From NCBI RefSeq assembly GCF_029168945.1, contig NC_083602.1, positions 60,718,600 through 60,782,599 of the forward strand: a stretch of 64,000 nt of DNA, in the 5' to 3' direction. The notes under the pieces are model-generated. The model was given only the letters and a program-made list of their open reading frames with translations, did not search any database and had not been told where the DNA came from. The DNA comes from Cannabis sativa (lineage: Eukaryota > Streptophyta > Magnoliopsida > Rosales > Cannabaceae). A program made the translations under genes and the position numbers. This document shows positions 1 to 12,334 of this stretch, one piece after another (the first letter of the stretch is position 1; every line of letters starts with the position of its first letter).

Positions 1-1625
1 TCATAAGCAATGGATTTGGATAAGAGTATTATACCTCAAAAAATAGTTGGATAATTCATGCAGCGTGGACAAAGGTCCTAATAATAAAGGGAACCTGCAA
101 AAACCCAAGTGTAATTGGTCAGAGACCAAAATGGTGAAAGAAAATAATCTCAAAGAGAGTACTAATTTATTTATTTATTTATTATTATTACTATTATTAT
201 TACAACCTTGCCACCAATTTCCTCGAGAAGCATCATTCGAATTGCTTCCATTTGGATCATCTTCCCGGCCATCTTTTTTGAACTAATTCATTCACAAGAG
301 TACATGCTCACAAAATTATTTTCTATTACATCTTTTTTTTCTTATCATTAATTAATGATGCTCACACTTTATAATCAAGACTCACCACAGGGTAAGAAGA
401 TTCAGAGATTTGGGAACTATGGGACTGAGAATACACATCTTGCCCTCCATAGTAAATCGAAGAGCTTAGATGGCATGGTTCTAATCTTTCTTCTTGATGA
501 ATCAAACTCCTGTCCTTGTAGGCTATGCTACATCGCTCAACTTCGCCATTCTTAGCTGTGTAAGACAAAAATACAAGTTTGAGGCATGGATTATCCATTA
601 GTGAAGATGGGAACTTCCATAGTGGAATGAATATCATCATAAAAATTAAGAGAATTAGACATTCTCTTAGCATCACTTCTGTTTTTTGTTTAAAAAAAAA
701 TATCATTTTGCATTATCTGGTATGGTGTTGATCATATAATCAAACAGATACTATGGTTTTAAGATGGTTGAGTGTGGTGATCATAGGCATTATGCATAGT
801 GGTAGTAGGCTATTAATTCGAATTTCCTCTCAAAGATGCATAAAAAGGCTTGATTATTTATTTTATTTTATTTTTTTGTGAAAGGGAAGACTTGATTAAT
901 TTAAACTAAAGAAATCAAAGTGAAGTGGTCCTACTTACTAAAATTAATTATCCAAATACATTTTATTTATGTTTGTCTCCAGCGTTATTCTTTAATGTAT
1001 AGTTTTCCCAAAGAAAAAAAGCTTCAAAATATTCTATATTTAAAACAAAGTACGAAAAATATTGTCATCGAATATAGTTTTTCATTTCCTAGAATATATG
1101 ACAGTTCTACTAACTTCTAAAAATTTGGCTTTGCAAAAATAGGAGCATATGAAAAGTAGTAAATCCAAAAACATTGGTTAGTTTTGAATAAGATTTAGTA
1201 GTGTCAAATCTAGATGAAGAAATGAAAAGATTTAGTAACAATCTGTATCTGAGTGATAACAATACCTGAACTTCCATATTTGTTGGTGGGCCATGTTTGG
1301 TTTCCAGGGGCATGTCTCTGCCAAGATCCTATAACATCAGAACTTTGGGTGTTTCTACCTACCACCTAAAACCAGACCAAAATAAACCAATAAACTAACA
1401 TTAACAGACTACATAAATGGAACATTTTTGCTCTATTTATTTAGTTTTCCTTATTTACACTTGTGCGACCAAACCAAACCACAACAATTTCCTCTTCAGT
1501 AAAGGGGATAATTAACTTTTCCTTCGTTAATAATAAAATAAACGAATAAAGAACTCTACTTTTTATAATTATTGTAAACTTCTTATGCAGTAGATATTGA
1601 ACATGCCTTCGATGGAGGAGGAAAA
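1..1625. other. Non-coding flank, nothing recognised
   Basis: AT-rich sequence with short homopolymers and no recognisable coding region, RNA gene or repeat ends. Open frames here are under 115 codons, have no familiar motif, and lie in low-complexity sequence. Confidence 0.6.
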
Positions 1626-1781
1626 ATGGAGGCGAAAATCCCAGTTGACTGGTGCTTAGATGGAGACTCTTTGCCACCAAAAAGCTCAGCAGTAAATGAT
1701 GAAGACGAGTTAGCTTGCTTCTTACCCTCCATTGACTTTACTAAGCAAAACTATCTGCAGAGAAAAACCCAATTGAAATAA
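1626..1781 (+). CDS. Possible small ORF or first exon, unrecognised
   Basis: A 51-codon frame starts with ATG at 1626 and stops with TAA at 1779-1781. It is richer in G and C and less repetitive than its surroundings. The predicted peptide is acidic in the middle (NDEDE) and begins MEAKIPVDWCLDGDSL. I do not recognise it. It could be a real small protein, a first exon (a CTGCAG at about 1755 could also be an acceptor), or chance. No downstream partner exon is visible before the promoter-like block at 2.1-2.6 kb. No function is proposed. Confidence 0.2.
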   Translation: MEAKIPVDWCLDGDSLPPKSSAVNDEDELACFLPSIDFTKQNYLQRKTQLK

Positions 1782-2149
1782 TCTGATAAAGATTTTTTCT
1801 TTTAACTGAAAAACCGGAGCTTTAACCCAACTGAAATAAACACACAATGGAGAAAAAAGAAAAGAAAGATTAAGAAAGAGTGAGGAAAAATATCACAAAC
1901 TCATGCAAAACTTATAGTAAGAAAATCTCTTTTATAGAAGAACGGCACTAGTGAGAGAGTGCCGCCCATGTGCCACCATCAGCCAAATATTATAGAAATA
2001 ATTATTATTTTTTTTCGTTAATATTCCTTCTCTCCTTCTCTTTTTGATTACCAAAAAGGAGCTGGGAAATTTCCTTCACACTGTCCTTTACATTCTATTC
2101 TCTGCATTTTTAGCAATATAATATCATGTTAACCAACCATCATCATCGT

Positions 2150-2600
2150 TTTCCACGACACGTTAAACGGATAAGTGCCACGTGGGATCCACATGTCGTC
2201 CCAAGGGACGAACACTCTAGTGCCACGTGTACCCAAATGGATAATTTCCACTCTTTCATAGCTAGCGCATATATCTCTGCTATGCCATGTTCATTGCTCC
2301 TTTCTGATTCTTTCATCTTTGTTTTTCAAAATTATTTAATTCATAGTCAAGTGATTGTCTTTACTAAACAAGTTGAAAGGTCATTTATTAATTAATCACA
2401 AAAAACCAAAAATTAATCTTTTCTTCTGATCCCACCAGTTCTAAATTAGATAAGGTTGCATCTTTTTCTTCCAATATAGTGGTGGACTTCAATTTCATTG
2501 GTTGTCTTCCTTTAAAATTCAAAAGAGGACCATATACTAATACTACGTCTCTCTCAGCTCTCTATAAATATAAATATAAATATATATATATATATGTATA
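2150..2600 (+). promoter_or_regulatory. Promoter-like block: two G-boxes and a TATA box
   Basis: Two G-boxes (CACGTG) lie at 2179-2184 and 2224-2229. Both sit in the same context, AGTGCCACGTG, 45 bp apart, which matches the abscisic-acid/bZIP-bHLH type of plant element. A TATA-like CTATAAATA follows at 2562-2570 in a pyrimidine-rich CTCTCT setting, then an AT repeat (about 2571-2600). This order and spacing fits a plus-strand promoter. No coding exon follows before the copia LTR at 3140, so the gene may be lost, cut off by the insertion, or non-coding. Confidence 0.4.
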
Positions 2601-3139
2601 CAGATAGATATATGTGTATATATAAAGCTACCAAACCATATCTTCATAGCTCATATGTATGAAAAGTTGGTTGTATACGTATAGAACATAGAGACAGGAC
2701 ATGAGAATTTAAAACTAGTAAAAATTGTCGACAGAAAAGAACAATTTCTGTGTCAATGTCTTTTTGCTGATATAGTTTTTGATAGGATTTTTCTTTGGAT
2801 TGTAGTGAAGAAAGCTCTAGAGCAAAAAAAAAATCATTTTGGTGAAAATAATTACTGGTTTGAATTGAATTGATCCATGAAATTTAAAACTTTCTGAGCC
2901 TTAGAGACTACAGAGCTCGATCCTTTCAGACTATTTGCAGCACTTCGGTAGATATAATTTGACTTTTGGATATGAGACAAAATACAATTATTTGTTGTGT
3001 CGTGCATTTTGAGAAATGAAAAATTGTAAAAGATTCTGTTTTCTCATGGATTGTAACATAAAAAATTAAGAATTTCTTTTCTAGAAAATTTAAAACTAAA
3101 ATGTATAACTCATTTCTTGTTAAAATCTAAGGTTCAAAC
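2600..3139. other. Non-coding, nothing recognised
   Basis: AT-rich sequence between the promoter-like block and the copia LTR. No coding frame or conserved RNA is visible. Confidence 0.55.
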
Positions 3140-3318
3140 TGATAATTATTTATAAAGAGAAAAATAACCGATAAATAAAAAATGCAGGAAAATTAGAATT
3201 ACATTTAATTATAAAATTAAAAGTAAAAGAGTATAAGAAGAAAATTTTATATAGACAATTAACATAAAAGATTAAAATAAAAGAAAAAACTAAAATAATC
3301 CTAAATAACTATTTGGCA
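3140..3318 (-). repeat. Copia 3' LTR
   Basis: 179 bp with TG at 3140 and CA at 3317-3318. It aligns along its length with 11807-11967, sharing among others TAATTATTT, GCAGGAAAATTAG-like and AACATAAAAGATTAAAATAA stretches. The polypurine tract lies immediately to its right (3319-3333 on this map). Confidence 0.8.
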
Positions 3319-3349
3319 CATTCCCTCAAACTCACGACGTTACTGCAAG

Positions 3350-4264
3350 AAACATTAAGAGTTTGCCTAAAAAATACGAAAACGAAAACGAGAAATCATA
3401 TGCGACTTAGTAAAAAAGTCAGCAAACTACAATAAAGAAGGAACAAAAGACAAAATAATGGTGTCCAACTTTAGATGATGACGAGTAAAATGGCAATCAA
3501 TCTGAATATGTTTGGTGCGTTAATGAAAAACCGAGCTGTAAGCAATCTAAATATGGCAGTTTCATTGTCACAATACATAAGAATAGGACAAGAGTGAGTG
3601 ACATACATATCTATAAGTAACCATCTCAACCAAACAATCTCTTTAGTAGTAGACGCCATTGCACGATACTCAACTTCCGTAGAAGATTGAGAAACAACAG
3701 ACTGCTTCTTGCTCTTCCAAGAAATAAGAGAATCTCCCAAAAAGATACAAAAACCAGTGACAGATTTTTGGTTGTGGGATCACGACCATGATCTGCATTA
3801 CAGTAAGCTTGCAACTCCAGAAAGGATGTGGAAGGCAGTATTAGGCTCTAAAAGATGGTACCCCAAAAATACCGTAGAATGCGAAGAATAGTAGACCAAT
3901 GAATTGTAGTAGGAGAAGCAACAAACTAACTAACAATATGAACAACATATGCAATGTCTGGACGAGTAATAATGAGATAAACTAAACTGCCAACAATAGT
4001 ACGATACAAAGTAGGATCTTCCAAAGGAGAGTCATCAGAAGGAGAATACAGAACATTCAACTCAGAGGGAGTGTCAACAACTCTACTATCAGTGAGGTGA
4101 GCATGCTTAATAATGTCAGTAGTGTACTTTGATTCAGAAAGAAGATAACCTTTTGGAAAAAAGGCAGCTTCAATACCCAGAAAATAGCATAGAGAATCCA
4201 AATCCTTCATCTCAAACTGACAAGCTAAGTTTTCCTTTAACATGTAATTTCTTGTAAATCATCC
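3350..4264 (-). pseudogene. Copia pol, C-terminal RT and RNase H remnant
   Basis: Minus-strand frames encode the end of a copia reverse transcriptase: FEMKDL followed by a YFLGIE-like block, then a GSLVYL...TRPDIAY hinge. RNase H follows, with SWKSKKQSVVSQSSTEVEYRA split over 20-residue limits here as SWKSKKQ, SSTEVEYRAMA, then CDNETAI and an HI..DCHF block running to about 3350. It is broken by frameshifts. It joins in sequence logic to the RT part that ends near 8382; the gap is the inserted LTR-like block. Confidence 0.85.
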
Positions 4265-4281
4265 GCTGTAATAATTGTTAA

Positions 4282-6303
4282 TGTAATGATCGGTTAACCT
4301 TATTTTGAAAATTAACAGATAATTAGGGCTTATTTTTAAAAGTAGGCTTTTAATTATTATTTTTGCAATTATGGAGATTTATTTGAATTTTAGGTGTATT
4401 AGTTATGATATATGTAAAATTTTATGATTTTTATATTTTATGTCTAGTAACAGTGGAGTGAGATGTATGGCCTGTATAGTCACTTAGATATGGTTTGATA
4501 CCTTAGAAATAGTAGGGAAATATAATTAGACATTTGGAATGTCAGGAGTATTCGAGATTATGGATTAGGCCCATTTTACTCATAAGTGTGTTGATTACTT
4601 CATGGTTAAGTATGGGTAAAAATGTCATTTTATCCTAGGTTATTTATCATTATTTTAAGTGATATTTTTAAAAAATCTGAAGTTTTTTTTTTTTTTTGAG
4701 TAAAAAGCTGAATTAATTAGAGAGATTAGATCTTATTTCTTGTATGACACTTAAATCATTTTATCACAAAAACAAAATTAAAAATCCCCATCTTTCTCTC
4801 TCAGGGTCGGCTACACCAAGAACCAAAGGGATTCAAGATTTTCTTAGTAAAGTGAGCAATTAAGGGATTCTTTGGGCAAGATTTCTTAGTCCAATCAAGG
4901 TAACACTCTTCTTCTTCTTCTTCTTCTTCTTCTTCTTCTTCTTCTTCTTCTTCTTCAATCGCTTGGTTTTCATGCATGATTGTGAATTTAGTTGTTGTAT
5001 GTTCTGTAGTTGTTTGGATTTGTTTTCTAGTGTTAAAATTGAGTTAATTGGGTTATTTTGTGTTGGTTTTAGTTGTTGTGGTTGAGAATGACCAAGGTTT
5101 GAGCTTTTAAGCTCAAACTTGAGTCTTTGATGGCGGATTTGAATTTAGGGGTTTATAACTATTGTTATTGCTTGGAATATGTTTATGGATGTTGAATTAG
5201 GTGTTCTGGAGAGTTTGCTACAATTTGGGAAAGTTTTGAGCTAGTTTTTGAGTTTTTGTGGGGTTTTCTACAGAGAAACGATTAACCGTTTTTGAAGAAA
5301 CAGTTAACCAGTTTCCCAGGCAAGCCCCAAAAAATGGTTTACTGTTTGGAAATTTGGCTTACCAATTTTAGCAGTTTTGGGACCCTAGTTTTTATGTTTT
5401 ATCGATATTTAAGGTATTACCACGCTATCTATCGATAGAGAAACTTCTAGTTTTAAGTTTAAGTGCTCAAAAGTGATTTAGTGTATCACTTATCAATTTT
5501 ATATATGTTGTGACATAAGGGCATGTAAATCATCGAGCAATAGTTTCCACTCAGGTTGACCGGCACACCTGAATTCGGAATCAAGGTAAGATAAGTATAA
5601 TAATATCATACGTGATGATATGTTTAGCATGCATGTTTATGAATGTCTATTAGATAACATATCAGTGATAGTGGTATTAGTGTATATATAGTTGCACTGA
5701 ATATCGACATATATATGTTTGACATAGTACAGATTGATGCTATCACATCGGTATGACTAGAGTACCGAGTATAAGATGATATTATGGTCAATAGTATTAT
5801 CATATGAACATTCTAGACTAAGTACACGTGGGATGCGAGATAAGATTGTAATTGGGTGTATGGGTGCCTAGTTATACTCCGATTTATATTTATGTTATAA
5901 TTATTCTTTTCTTACTGACTCTGTCGACTCACATATATTGTTTATATGTATAGGTAAGGGCAATGCTAAAGCTAAACAGCAGTGAGGAAGAGCGGATGAA
6001 GATTGTACATATTAGGCAGTTAGACCTGGAGTGTTCGATCTTTGGGACAACAAGCTTTATTTGGATAGCCAATAGGCTACATCTTTTGTAACTAAATATT
6101 TTCTAAAGTAGTTGTAACTTTTAAAAAATAGGATCTCAAATTAAAATGCCATCCTATATTATGTAAAGTATTTATATATTCAAGCTTAATGTTTAATTAA
6201 GAAGTTTTAATTTAATCATGTTTTCCATAAACCATTTGATTAGCAAAGGAGTGCATAGTATTAAGAAATTACAATAACACACCTAATCTAGTAGGGTGTT
6301 ACT
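4282..6303 (+). repeat. Solo LTR, gypsy-type family 1
   Basis: Starts TGTAATGATCGG, matching the start of the 22155-25122 LTR read on the minus strand (TGTAATGACCGC), and ends GGGTGTTACT. Flanks are GTTAA (4277-4281) and ATTAA (6304-6308), a 5-bp duplication with one change. A further shared block is GACATAAG...CACTCAGGTTG around 5510-5560. A (CTT)n run sits about 625 bp from the start. No internal coding region accompanies it, so it is a solo LTR. Confidence 0.75.
4907..4956 (+). repeat. (CTT)n microsatellite inside the solo LTR
   Basis: About 16 perfect CTT units. Related LTRs in this window carry other purine/pyrimidine repeats at about the same distance from the LTR start. Confidence 0.95.
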
Positions 6304-6429
6304 ATTAACTTAGAAATTTTCCTTGGTGACATGGATATCAATGTTTGACACGTGAAAAGAAGGATGATGTCACGAAGTTGAGTAGACCTGAGTCATAGTA
6401 GCTGGCCTAGGAGGGGACCTTAGCCCTTC

Positions 6430-7780
6430 GCCCAAGTTGACTTCGGGAGCTCTGATTGGAAGTTCAGACTTGAATAACTTGAACCTAACTCACAATCTTT
6501 CAATATTCTATACCGTGAAGACATGGACCAATCAAACCCAAGCCCCAAAAACTGAAATCACATGAACCTACAACCTGGAAGCCAACCTGTGCACCTAGGG
6601 TTTCACCTAGCACCCAAATTGATATTCCTAACTAGGGTTTCAATTTTTGAGACCGTCTTAGAGAAAATGGGTCAAAATTTGCATTGGGACATCTACTAGA
6701 CATACCAAGGACATATTTAAGGCATCGAAATCAAATTTAGAGCAAGTTCATTTTTGAGCACTCGGAGCACCTAGTGTCCAAGTTGACAATTTGTCAATCT
6801 AGGCACCTTCCAAGTATCAAATCGACGATATGACTTTTGTACCTTCTTCGTCTTCATCAAAAATGGGGAAATTAGTAATTTTGGGGAAGAAACAACACAT
6901 CAAGGTGCCAAAGGCAATCGATTTTGATGATGTTTTTCGAGAACTCTTTCGAGTATCTTCTTCGTTTTAGAAGAGATTAAGATTCAACTATTTTTGAGGA
7001 CTAAACAGAATTTCAGAAGGGTCATAATTGGGACCCAACACCCAAGTTGACATATTGTTAACCTAGGCTGTTTCCAATCAAGTTCTCAAAAAAGTGTTCT
7101 ATGTATTTTTTCTGCCATAAAAAATATTGAAGATTCAAGCAAACTTGGGAAGAAAACCACAAACCCGAGCCCCTGGAAGGAGGGCCCAGCGCTCAGATTG
7201 ACTTGGTGTTGGGCCCAGCGCCCAGGTTGACAATCAACTTGGTGCACTCCTTTCAATTTCCCAAATGCCAAATTTGATTCGACTAACGAATCTAGAATGG
7301 TCAAAACAGGGTAAAAGACATTGTCGTCAAGTTTAAGAACCTTGAAAGTATCAAAATAAGATCCCAAAAGCTCGAGAATGAGTACCTAGTGCCCAGGTTG
7401 ACAAATGGCTTGGTGTGATGTGCTCTGCTTATCTGATTCTAATTTTATTTCGACTGTCTGTCTAATTTTTCACAATCACTAAGATCCATGAAGTTAGTCA
7501 AAATCACAACTTTCCATTTCTCATTTCAAACATGGGAAATTCACTCAGAAATGAAGAGTTTTGAGTCTCTCATTTCCGCATAATAGCAACATCTTTGAGA
7601 AGTAGTGACCAACTTTGCCAAAACACAAAAACAGACTAAGTGGTGTTAAAATATCACTTAGGCATCTTAAAGTACATCCCTTGGATGTTTTTACACTTAC
7701 ACAGTGTCCAGGTTGATGTCATATGTCAACCTGGGCGCTGGGATGTCAACTTGAGTGAGATGTTAACTTGGGCCCTGGGT
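6430..7780. repeat. Dispersed CCCAGGTTGAC motif cluster
   Basis: A motif close to GCCCAGGTTGACAA recurs at about 6433, 6612, 6775, 7045, 7180, 7208, 7390, 7698 and 7722-7770, in both orientations. Some pairs are inverted, for example CCAGGTTGA and TCAACCTGG at 7697-7727. Flanking words such as CACCTAGTG and CAGCGC also recur. Confidence 0.7.
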
Positions 7781-8381
7781 CATGAATTGCCTTCAGTAAA
7801 ACGGCTATAACTTACTCAATATTGATCAAATTAATGCGATTTAACTTGCATTTTGAAGATAATTCAATTCTCTATTAACTTATGTCTCATACTTCAATCA
7901 CAATTCTGAAGCTATTGGCACAAAATTATATCCCCAAGGGAGTTGTGAAAATAAACTTCGGGTTTCCCGCAATAGGTCCCGCCGGGCTTCAAAAAATGAC
8001 TATCACCATCAGAATCTAATTTTCACCATTGGATCATCATCTACGTTCAAAAATATCTAACTTGTATTTTCCCCCTATTTTTGTGGGCCTCCTCACCTAT
8101 AAAAGGAGAGCTCCCTTAGCTCATTTTTCATATTTAAAAAACTACCCACAAGGTTATAGCTTCTCTCTCTAATTTCTTTCTCAAGAAATTTGAGCTTCTG
8201 ACACTTAACATTTTTCTATGATACCATCTCGTGAGAAATAAGAACTCAAAGTAGACGTAGCTCCATTACTGTCACGATACAGGGAGTAAACTACTATAAA
8301 TTTGTTGTGTCTCTCATATAATTACTTAATAACTATTTCATTATTGTCAATCTAGCGAACGGGTGTGGCTTAGAAGTCTAG

Positions 8382-11300
8382 TCCAAATTTTTGAGTCAAC
8401 AATAATCATATCATCAACATGCAAGGAAAGCAAAATACGACCTACAGATGTGCACTTGACAAATAAAGTTGAGTCATGATCACTTGAAACAAAACCGAGA
8501 GACAAAACAACAATATAGAACTTCTGAAACCATGCTCGGGAAACTTGTTTAAGACCATACAATAATTTTTATAGCTTGCAAACCTCGCCTTGCTTATGAA
8601 GAACTTTAGTTGGAGGAACCATGTAGATTTCCTCATGTAAGTCGCCATTTAGAAAGGCATTCTTAATATCTATTCGAGATATAATCCATTGACGAATTGA
8701 TGACATTACTATAAGAGTACGAACAATAGTCATTTTTGCAACAAGAGCAAAAGTCTCTTCAAAGTCCATACCATACTATTGTGAAAAACTCTTAGCCACT
8801 AATTAAGCCTTGTACCATTCAATAGACCCATCAGACTTGGTCTTGATTTTATATACCCAACGAGAACCAATAGCATGTTTACCAGGTGGCAAAAGTACCA
8901 TAACCCAAGTATGCATTTTTTGCAAAGTAAAGAATTCCTCATTCATAGCACGCTGCCAAAGGGGGTCAATAACCGCCTCTTTATAGGATAGAGGCTCAAA
9001 AAGACAATGAATAGATGTTAAAAACAAAGTAAAAGAAGCAGAATAAGAAGAGTATGTAAAATTTAGTTGGCAAGTAGACTTACAAATGCCCTGAGGATAG
9101 CAAGCTGAATGGTCCACAATCTCAAGAGGATCTGGAATAGCTGAAGGAGTAGGGGAGGAGCGATTTCATGTTGCGAAGTACCAGTATCTAGTTCTTGAGA
9201 CCTTTCAACACGATGCATGCGAGAGTAATGAAGAGAAAAAAGAACTGTAGGAGTAGTGGATGATTCAGACTCAGACTCAAGAGAATGAGTCAATGTAAGA
9301 TCTGATTTTACCAAAGTATGAGGAGTTCCAAGAATTGGAAAGAAAGGTATATGCTCAAGAAAAACAACATGACGAGATACATACAATTTTTGAGGAAACT
9401 GGATCAAAACAACTGTAGCCCTTTTCTCCTTCCCCATAACCAAGAAACACACAAAGAGCAGAGCATGACGACAACTTTGTACGCTCTATGAAACACAAAA
9501 CAAGTAGAACCAAAGACTCTTAAAGAAAAATAGTCAGGAATACAATCATATAGTTTCTCAAAAGGAGACAAACCTGAAATGATAGAAGACAGAATCATAT
9601 TAATTAGGTGAACTGCAGTTAGAACTGCCTCCCCCCAAAACTGGCTAAGAACAAAAGATGACAACAAAAGAGAATGAGCAGTTTCAACAATGTGCCTAGG
9701 CTTTCTTTCAACCACACTATTTTGTTTGGGTGTATCTGTACAAGAAGTTTGATACACAATGTCATCTAAGGCAAGTGAATTAACAAATTTATTTGAAGTA
9801 TACTCATCACCTTAATCACATCTAAAACATTTAATGTCAACACCATGTTGAGTTCTTACATATAAGCTTGAAAATGATCATAAATACTATAAAAGTGGTA
9901 ACAATGTTTCATAAGAAAAATCCAACAAAAATGAACGTGATCATTAATAAAAAAAACATAGTATTGAGAACCCCCTTTTGTAACAATAGGAGAGGGTACC
10001 CACACATCAGAGTGTATTAAATCAAAGGGTGCAACAAAACAAGTTGTACTTTTATTGAAAGGTAAAGCATAAAGTTTTGCAAGTTTACATCGACTACAAT
10101 CAGAATTATCATAAGGTTGCAAATTTCTTAAGGTTCCTTTAGAAGCTAAAAATTTTAAACGAGACTCTGAAACATGACCAAGGCGAGATTGCCACAAATA
10201 AAAATTAGAAGATGAAGGAGACAACCGAAAAGAAGATAAATCAACACTAGGAGTTACATATACTGGTAATCTCAGTTCATCCAAAACATATAATCCCTCG
10301 CCTACGACCGGTCCCAATCAGCTTCTGAGACTATGGATCTGCACATGACATGAAGTAGAAGAAAAAGATACTGAGTAACTAGAATCACACAATTGACCAA
10401 CAGATACAAGATTTAATGAAAGATTAGGAATATGATAAACATTAGGAAGCGACAAATTTGAACTGACATCAAGACCAATACCAGCTAATGGCATGGGAGT
10501 ACCATCAACAGTCATGATAGGCACAAATGATGTAGGACTCAAAGAAAAAAAGATGCAGAATGTGAAGACATATGGTGTGAAGCATCAGTGTAAAACACAT
10601 GTAGAAGGTGACATACTTGATGTGCTAGTGGGTGGTTGGCCTACCAAAGTAGAGACATACATGGCATTAGGTTGAGTAGCAAGGAACTTTTGAAATGTTC
10701 TGACAATGCAGCTGTAAGAGCCAGGTGAAGGAATAGTTGCAGTAGTACTAAATTGTTGAGGTCGAATTTAGTTGTTAAACTGTGGTTGGTTACCCATATG
10801 AGGAGGATTGGACTGATATATCTGTTGTTCCAGAGCACGACTCACAAGCTTAGGACATTGAGCTTTCCAATGACCTTTCTATTTGCAAAAGCTACACTCA
10901 TCAATACCAATCTTTGTGCGAGGTTTGTTCTCTTCTTGAGGAAATGGTGTAGTAGGAGGAACTGCTAAAACAGAAGAACTAGGGGTTAAGAGAATTCCTT
11001 TCTCTAACTGAAACTTGAGACGAATTTCATCTGCTAATAATACACTGACTACTGAATCAATCAAAAGAAGTGGAGAACCATAAAGTCCCTCAAAATTACT
11101 ACGAAGAACCATTAAAAATTGAACCAATCTTTGTTCCTCTCTACGAGCAATATACGGTGTAAAAGCACGTAGCTCTACTAATTCGGTGAGTGCTAATTAA
11201 TCCCAGAGATCTATCATTACAGAATAGAACTCTTGAAATGCTCATATCTTTCTGTTCAATAGCTCTAATATCATTTTTCAACTGAAACTGCTTTGTAAAA

Positions 11301-11609
11301 TTAGACTGTGTATATAGTCTCGCAAGATGGTCCCAAAAGTTCTTTTGTTGTCTCGTACTTTACTAACGGGGTACCAATAAATTGCTCGACAGAGTTATTT
11401 ATCCAGGTGAGAATTTTCGAATTGTCTATTTCTCAATTTTCTAACAGATTTGTATTACCATTTGCTAGTTTTTTCTTTGTCCAAGAAATATAACCCCACA
11501 TCTTTTTTTCTTTTGAAATTTTTTTCATAACACAATTTCAATACAAATAATTCTTTCCATCCAATCTCACACTGATCGCTTGAAGAGAATCATCTTTATT
11601 GGTAGCCAT
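8382..11609 (-). pseudogene. Copia gag-protease-integrase-RT remnant
   Basis: On the minus strand an ATG at 11609 opens a gag starting MATNKDDSLQAISVRLDGKN. A CCHC zinc knuckle (C-F-C ... GHW ... C) lies near 10850-10905 with an internal stop. Next come a protease-region remnant (VDGTPMPLAGIG, near 10500), the GAG-pre-integrase block (WQSRLGHVS with an HHCC finger, about 10160), integrase with HSDVW, a second acidic position changed in context FINDH, and a final E in SVVERK (about 9700), and RT with IDIKNAFLNGDL (about 8660) and HVDDM (about 8420). Stops and frameshifts run throughout, so it is non-functional. Confidence 0.9.
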
Positions 11610-11806
11610 TGTAGAAAAAAGAACAAATTGCAAAAAAAATCCAAATACAAAACTGATGAAAATTCAAAATTGTGCTGCGAAAATCAATACCCAAATTTTC
11701 TATCTGAATCAAGAAAAAACTGAAAGAAATTAATACCAAAAATTGGAATGTCAAACTATACAGATGACAATTGTACAGACGCCTGTGAAAACTTGCTCTA
11801 ATATCG

Positions 11807-11967
11807 TAATAATTATTTGTGAAGAGAACGATAATTAAGAAAGAGATGCAGAAAAATTAGGATTTTATTTAATTACAAAATTAAGAATAAAAAATACAAC
11901 TAATAAGAAAATCTTATATAGGTAACTAACATAAAAGATTAAAATAACCCTACATAACTATTTAACA
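11807..11967 (-). repeat. Copia 5' LTR
   Basis: 161 bp, aligned with 3140-3318 but with many substitutions and small indels. On the minus strand it starts TGTTAAATAGTTATG and is followed by the degenerate primer-binding site at about 11790-11805. Confidence 0.8.
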
Positions 11968-12334
11968 ATATCTAAAGTCCCATCATCATTATATATAATG
12001 CTTCTATTTAGTGAAAATAATGTGAGGACACAATAAGTTGTAGCTAGCTAGCCACTACTTGAATACATATGAAAACTGGATTTATTGATGAGTTGCCTTG
12101 ATTTTTCCATGTATAAAATCCTGATCAATACATTTATTGGTGTTTCTGTCTTTTGTTTTTGGACAGAAGTGGAAGTTGAACGATCAAATCTGAACTTGAA
12201 GCAAAGCATAGCAAAGTGATAAGAGTTCTTCGGTCATTCTATCCAATCAAGGATAAAAAAGATAATCCAGAGAATCAATTCTCACAATAAGTCAATGACA
12301 ATCTAATCTTATTTTTTTATAAAATTGAAAATGC
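11968..12334. other. Non-coding spacer
   Basis: No gene or repeat ends recognised between the copia LTR and the tRNA gene. Confidence 0.6.

Larger units (their letters stand above)
4267..8381 (+). mobile_element. LTR-like insert in the copia RT (split by a solo LTR)
   Basis: Sequence foreign to the copia element begins at TGTAATAATTG (4267) and, skipping the solo LTR 4282-6303, continues 6304 to about 8381. It has no coding capacity. Near its right end it has a TATA box (CCTATAAAAGGAGAG, about 8096), then a CT-rich leader and a TGTGTCTCTC stretch, the layout of a plant gypsy LTR promoter read on the plus strand. The 6.4-7.8 kb part repeats a CCCAGGTTGAC-like motif in both orientations. The right end is uncertain; only TCC is shared by the two copia junctions. 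Family not identified. Confidence 0.55.
3140..11967 (-). mobile_element. Ty1-copia retrotransposon, decayed and interrupted
   Basis: The element reads on the minus strand. Its ends are two short, diverged LTRs at 3140-3318 and 11807-11967; on the minus strand these begin TGCCAAATAGTTA and TGTTAAATAGTTA. Just inside the right LTR is a primer-binding-site remnant (ATATTAGAGC, close to the initiator-Met type GTATCAGAGC). Just inside the left LTR is a purine-rich tract (GTTTGAGGGAATG), as expected upstream of a 3' LTR. Between them gag, protease, integrase, RT and RNase H follow in copia order, with many stops and frameshifts. About 4.1 kb of foreign LTR-like sequence (4267-8381) splits the RT. 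LTR divergence and lack of a clear 5-bp TSD indicate an old insertion. Confidence 0.9.

Noticed and set aside
2795..2835. Sequence resembling miR159/miR319 (TTGGATTG...AGCTCTAG)
   Set aside because: It needs an internal gap to match, and no complementary arm forming a precursor hairpin was found nearby.
4907..4956. CRISPR-like or other spaced repeat arrays
   Set aside because: Only simple microsatellites and dispersed LTR motifs are present; nothing has uniform repeats with unique spacers, and this is plant nuclear DNA.
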